In this document: positions 6,679 to 9,207 of the stretch, piece after piece | How positions within the stretch are numbered: the first letter of the stretch is position 1 | How the letters are laid out: every line of letters starts with the position of its first letter | Assembly: GCA_002712045.1 (NCBI GenBank) | Contig: PARX01000035.1 | Span: forward strand, 9,578 to 18,784 | DNA length: 9,207 bases | Source of the DNA: Paracoccaceae bacterium | Lineage (GTDB): Bacteria; Pseudomonadota; Alphaproteobacteria; Rhodobacterales; Rhodobacteraceae | Reading direction: 5' to 3' | Notes under the pieces: model-generated | Seen by the model: only the letters and a program-made list of their open reading frames with translations | What the model was told of the DNA's origin: nothing | Database searches by the model: none | Program-made: the position numbers and the translations under genes

Positions 6679-7470
6679 CTATCGCTCATAAATTAATGGG
6701 AACCAATCCTCTCGCAAACGATCACCTGTTTTCATGTTGTGACCTGGAAATGGTGGAGAAGTTGGTCCTGGCCTTTCTACATACCTGGCATCATCACCCG
6801 TTAATCTCAAAGAAAATGCTCTACGGCGTTTATCAGATTCATTACCACGGGCTCCATGTAAAATCCTATAGTTAAATGCCACTGCATCTCCTGGTTCCAT
6901 GTCCCATTCTAATATTGGCATATTTTCTGTATCAGGATTTGGTACAGGCATATATTTATCAACATCTTTATAAAAATTATCTTCATTTAACCAACGTGTT
7001 GGAAGAACTGGCTTTGGCCATTTATGAGATCCTGCCACACATCTCAAGGAAGCATCTGAAACTTTATCCACAGGAATCCAAAAACTAATTGTTTGCTTTC
7101 CTTCCACAAAATAATAAGGACTATCCTGATGCCAGGGCGTCGGTTTTGAAGTTCCAGGTTCTTTTACCAAAACGTGATCATGGAAAACCTGAACTGTATT
7201 AGAACCCATTAACTTTGCGGCCACTTCAGCGACTTTTGACTCTCGAATTACCTTTTCAAATTGACTAATTCTATTCCAATTACAATAATCATCGAAAAAT
7301 CGACCATGCTCTCCTGTCTTCAAATTTTCAGCTGCATAAGGCCCTGGATTCTCCATATTAAATTCAATCCCTTCTCGAATTAAATCAATATAATCCTTAA
7401 ATAATCCTTTGATTAGTTCGACACCATGCGTCTCAAAATTACATATATGTTCTGCTGTTATATTTACCAT
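6679..7470 (-). CDS. Phytanoyl-CoA dioxygenase (PhyH) family Fe(II)/2-oxoglutarate oxygenase
   Basis: A 263-residue protein of typical PhyH-family length. The iron-binding triad is H114 and D116 in PWHQDSPYY, with H205 in RILHGARGN. R216, in the RRRAF segment 11 residues after H205, fits the 2-oxoglutarate carboxylate site. The core strands WIPVDKVSDASLRCVAGSH and EPGDAVAFNYRILHG are classic for the family. These cytoplasmic enzymes hydroxylate small molecules using O2 and 2-oxoglutarate, giving succinate and CO2. The substrate cannot be read from sequence. It lies 61 bp downstream of sdhB on the same strand, so readthrough from the succinate dehydrogenase operon is possible. The ribosome site (GGAG, 11 bases from ATG) is rather distant, but no better in-frame start exists before residue 39. 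Confidence 0.9.
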   Translation of the reverse strand: MVNITAEHICNFETHGVELIKGLFKDYIDLIREGIEFNMENPGPYAAENLKTGEHGRFFDDYCNWNRISQFEKVIRESKVAEVAAKLMGSNTVQVFHDHVLVKEPGTSKPTPWHQDSPYYFVEGKQTISFWIPVDKVSDASLRCVAGSHKWPKPVLPTRWLNEDNFYKDVDKYMPVPNPDTENMPILEWDMEPGDAVAFNYRILHGARGNESDKRRRAFSLRLTGDDARYVERPGPTSPPFPGHNMKTGDRLREDWFPLIYER

Positions 7471-7491
7471 GAAGACGATAGCTCCAGTATA

Positions 7492-7509
7492 ATTTGATTT
7501 ACATCAAAT
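7492..7509. promoter_or_regulatory. FNR/Crp-family-like palindrome between sdhB and the PhyH gene
   Basis: The sequence ATTTGAT-TTAC-ATCAAAT is a perfect 7-4-7 palindrome whose core, TTGAT-N4-ATCAA (7494-7507), equals the consensus recognised by FNR/FixK/Anr regulators. Its centre (7500.5) is only 30 bp from the PhyH start codon. A class II activator position (-41.5) would put the transcript start inside the gene, so repression, or no function, fits better. An AT-rich chance palindrome cannot be excluded. Confidence 0.35.
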
Positions 7510-7531
7510 AAAGCCTAGCTCACGAACGAGA

Positions 7532-8311
7532 TCAAGCTGCTTTTTCCACCATCAACTTTTTTATCTCAGCTATCGATTTTGCCGGATTTAACCCTTTTGG
7601 ACATGTTTTGGTACAATTCATAATCGTATGACATCGATATAATTTGAAAGGATCTTGCAAATCTTCCAACCGCTCAGAAGTAGCCTGATCACGAGAATCA
7701 ATAATCCAACGATACGCATGCAGTAATGCTGCTGGGCCGAGGTATTTATCACCATTCCACCAATAGCTGGGGCAAGACGTAGAGCAAGAAGCACACATTA
7801 CACATTCGTACAAACCATCTAATTTTTTACGATCTTCTATAGATTGACGCCATTCTTCTTTTGGTCTGTCAGTTTTAGTTTCCAACCAAGGCATAATACT
7901 AGCATGCTGTGCATAAAAATTAGTCAAATCTGGAATTAAGTCTTTTACCACTGGCATATGAGGAAGTGGATAAATACTAATATCACCTTTTACTTCATCA
8001 AGCCCAAAAATACATGCTAGAGTATTTCCTCCCCCTATGTTCATTGCACAGGATCCACAAATTCCTTCACGACATGATCGTCTAAAACTCAGAGTTGGAT
8101 CTATCTCATTCTTAATTTTGATTAATGCATCCAAAACCATTGGCCCACAATCATCCATATCTAGAAAATAAACATCAACACGGGGATTTTTTCCTAAATC
8201 AGGATCCCAACGGTAAATTTTAAATTTACGGACATTCTTAGCGTTTTTTGGCCGAGGCCAAGTTTTCCCGACTGTTAATCGGCTGTTCTTGGGCAATCTA
8301 AATTCAACCAT
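7532..8311 (-). CDS. sdhB: Succinate dehydrogenase iron-sulfur subunit
   Basis: A 259-residue protein, about 20 residues longer than E. coli SdhB (238) mainly through an N-terminal extension, as in alphaproteobacterial and mitochondrial forms. The [2Fe-2S] ligands are C80, C85, C88 (CREGICGSC) and C100. By family pattern the [4Fe-4S] ligands are C170, C173, C176 and C237, and the [3Fe-4S] ligands are C180, C227 and C233. W184/W185 and H228 match the quinone-site residues. It passes electrons from the flavoprotein SdhA to ubiquinone at the inner membrane, linking TCA cycle and respiration. It follows sdhA by 23 bp on the same strand, with an AAGG ribosome site 9 bases ahead of ATG. The sdhC/sdhD anchor genes are not in the window and are expected beyond the right edge. 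Confidence 0.97.
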   Translation of the reverse strand: MVEFRLPKNSRLTVGKTWPRPKNAKNVRKFKIYRWDPDLGKNPRVDVYFLDMDDCGPMVLDALIKIKNEIDPTLSFRRSCREGICGSCAMNIGGGNTLACIFGLDEVKGDISIYPLPHMPVVKDLIPDLTNFYAQHASIMPWLETKTDRPKEEWRQSIEDRKKLDGLYECVMCASCSTSCPSYWWNGDKYLGPAALLHAYRWIIDSRDQATSERLEDLQDPFKLYRCHTIMNCTKTCPKGLNPAKSIAEIKKLMVEKAA

Positions 8312-8334
8312 CTTAATGTACCTTTATTTTCTAT

Positions 8335-9207
8335 TCAAAATGTACGTTCTTTAGGAGCGATTCTTTTTAGCGAAATCCCACCCTCTTTTTCTGTTGTTAA
8401 CGGTTTTGTGCCAACATTTCTATAAGACAACACAACCTTAGAACCATCCACTTTAGCTAAAGAATGTTTGCGCCAATTCTTATCATCCCTATCTGGAAAA
8501 TCTTCGTGAGCGTGCGCTCCCCGACTTTCCTTCCTAGCTTCTGCGCCAAAAATCGTAGCCAATGAGTTTGGCATAAGATTATCTAACTCAAATGTTTCCA
8601 TCAAATCTGTATTCCAAATGAGTGATCTATCTGTAACTTTCAAATCGCTCATTTTGTCAGCAATACTCCCCATTTTATCGACACCTTTCTTCAAAGTATC
8701 ATTTGCTCTAAATACAGCAGCATCAGACTGCATTGTTTTTTGCATCTCCAAACGCAATTCAGCAGTCCCAATCTCGCCGTCCAAATGCCTCATCTTATCA
8801 AAACGATCCATAGCTTTTTCGACTGATTTCATATTCAACGGTTGATTTGGTGCCGATGGGTCAACAACTTTTCCTGCCCTAATCGCAGCCGCTCGACCAA
8901 ATACAACTAAGTCAATTAGACTGTTCGAACCCAGGCGATTTGCACCATGTACAGACGCACAGCCCGCCTCTCCAACTGCCATTAAACCTGGCTGAATGAT
9001 ATCGTGATCATCCAAAGTAGGATTTAAAACTTCTCCCCAATAATTTGTAGGGATCCCACCCATATTATAATGAACTGTTGGCAAAACCGGTATCGCATCC
9101 TTGGTTAAATCCACTCCTGCGAATATACGAGCACTTTCTGATATCCCCGGCAACCTCTCTGCCAAAGCTTCAGGTGGCAAATGATTTAGGTTTAGGTGGA
9201 TATGATC
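8335..9207 (-). CDS. sdhA: Succinate dehydrogenase flavoprotein subunit, C-terminal 290 residues (5' end outside window)
   Basis: The minus-strand frame is open from the right edge, beginning DHIHLNLNHLPPEALAERLP, so the gene is cut by the window, not started there. A TTG at 9180 is an internal leucine codon. Compared with the usual SdhA of roughly 590-600 residues, about the C-terminal half is present. It includes PTVHYNMGGIPT (active-site His, visible residue 46), GEAGCASVHGANRLGSNSLI (substrate-binding Arg, visible residue 91, within the FAD-contacting segment), the helical domain, and the DNLM and ESRGAHAHEDFPDRDD motifs. SdhA carries covalent FAD and oxidises succinate to fumarate; the FAD-linking histidine lies in the missing part. 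It is the upstream partner of sdhB, 23 bp away. Confidence 0.97.
   Translation of the reverse strand, partial: DHIHLNLNHLPPEALAERLPGISESARIFAGVDLTKDAIPVLPTVHYNMGGIPTNYWGEVLNPTLDDHDIIQPGLMAVGEAGCASVHGANRLGSNSLIDLVVFGRAAAIRAGKVVDPSAPNQPLNMKSVEKAMDRFDKMRHLDGEIGTAELRLEMQKTMQSDAAVFRANDTLKKGVDKMGSIADKMSDLKVTDRSLIWNTDLMETFELDNLMPNSLATIFGAEARKESRGAHAHEDFPDRDDKNWRKHSLAKVDGSKVVLSYRNVGTKPLTTEKEGGISLKRIAPKERTF

Noticed and set aside
6648..7088. Two consecutive plus-strand open frames (6648-6875 and 6876-7088)
   Set aside because: They are antisense to the PhyH-family gene, which has all its active-site residues; they show no family features of their own.
8618..8845. Plus-strand 75-codon frame opposite sdhA
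   Set aside because: It is antisense to a conserved part of sdhA; its hydrophobic look comes from the complement of the sdhA codons.
8335..9180. sdhA read as a short gene starting at TTG 9180
   Set aside because: The frame is open to the window edge and the residues before it (DHIHLNLNH) match the SdhA family, so the TTG is an internal leucine codon.

Overview
This window looks like chromosomal DNA from an AT-rich Gram-negative bacterium. The sdhA-sdhB sequences (for example the SdhA stretch around VHGANRLGSNSLIDLVVF) read most like Alphaproteobacteria, and low G+C with tight gene packing would suit a marine lineage. That placement is my inference from protein resemblance, not a computed classification. 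I see no phage, insertion sequence, CRISPR array, tRNA or rRNA.

Layout, left to right. (a) 1-90, minus strand: the first 30 codons of a PLP-dependent Cys/Met-metabolism (trans-sulfuration type) enzyme that continues past the left edge. (b) A 121-bp divergent spacer. (c) Plus strand: a complete M3-family peptidyl-dipeptidase (dcp-like, 212-2239). After a 128-bp spacer with a candidate promoter and palindromes comes a translationally coupled pair, deoD (purine nucleoside phosphorylase) and an aldo/keto reductase, which overlap by ATGA. (d) From 4072 to the right edge everything is on the minus strand. In transcription order (right to left) the genes are sdhA (5' end cut off by the window), sdhB, a phytanoyl-CoA-dioxygenase-like Fe(II)/2-oxoglutarate oxygenase, a RhlE-type DEAD-box RNA helicase, the decayed 3' end of an FAD-dependent dehydrogenase gene, and a DUF1989 gene that converges on the aldo/keto reductase.

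How the genes relate. sdhAB encode the catalytic half of succinate dehydrogenase (TCA cycle / respiratory complex II). deoD and the aldo/keto reductase are probably one transcript, possibly nucleoside salvage plus carbonyl reduction. The other genes are stand-alone metabolic or RNA-handling functions.

The least ordinary spot is 4947-5165. A stretch too short and too broken to be a gene still encodes the conserved C-terminus of a flavoprotein dehydrogenase. Its own stop codon overlaps the DUF1989 start (TGATG), so an ancestral dehydrogenase-DUF1989 operon appears to have lost most of its first gene, with the break just beyond the helicase stop codon. Other points of interest are palindromes around candidate promoters of deoD and of the helicase, and an FNR/Crp-like palindrome between sdhB and the dioxygenase gene. 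I found no convincing undescribed multi-gene system; most of the window is ordinary core and accessory metabolism.
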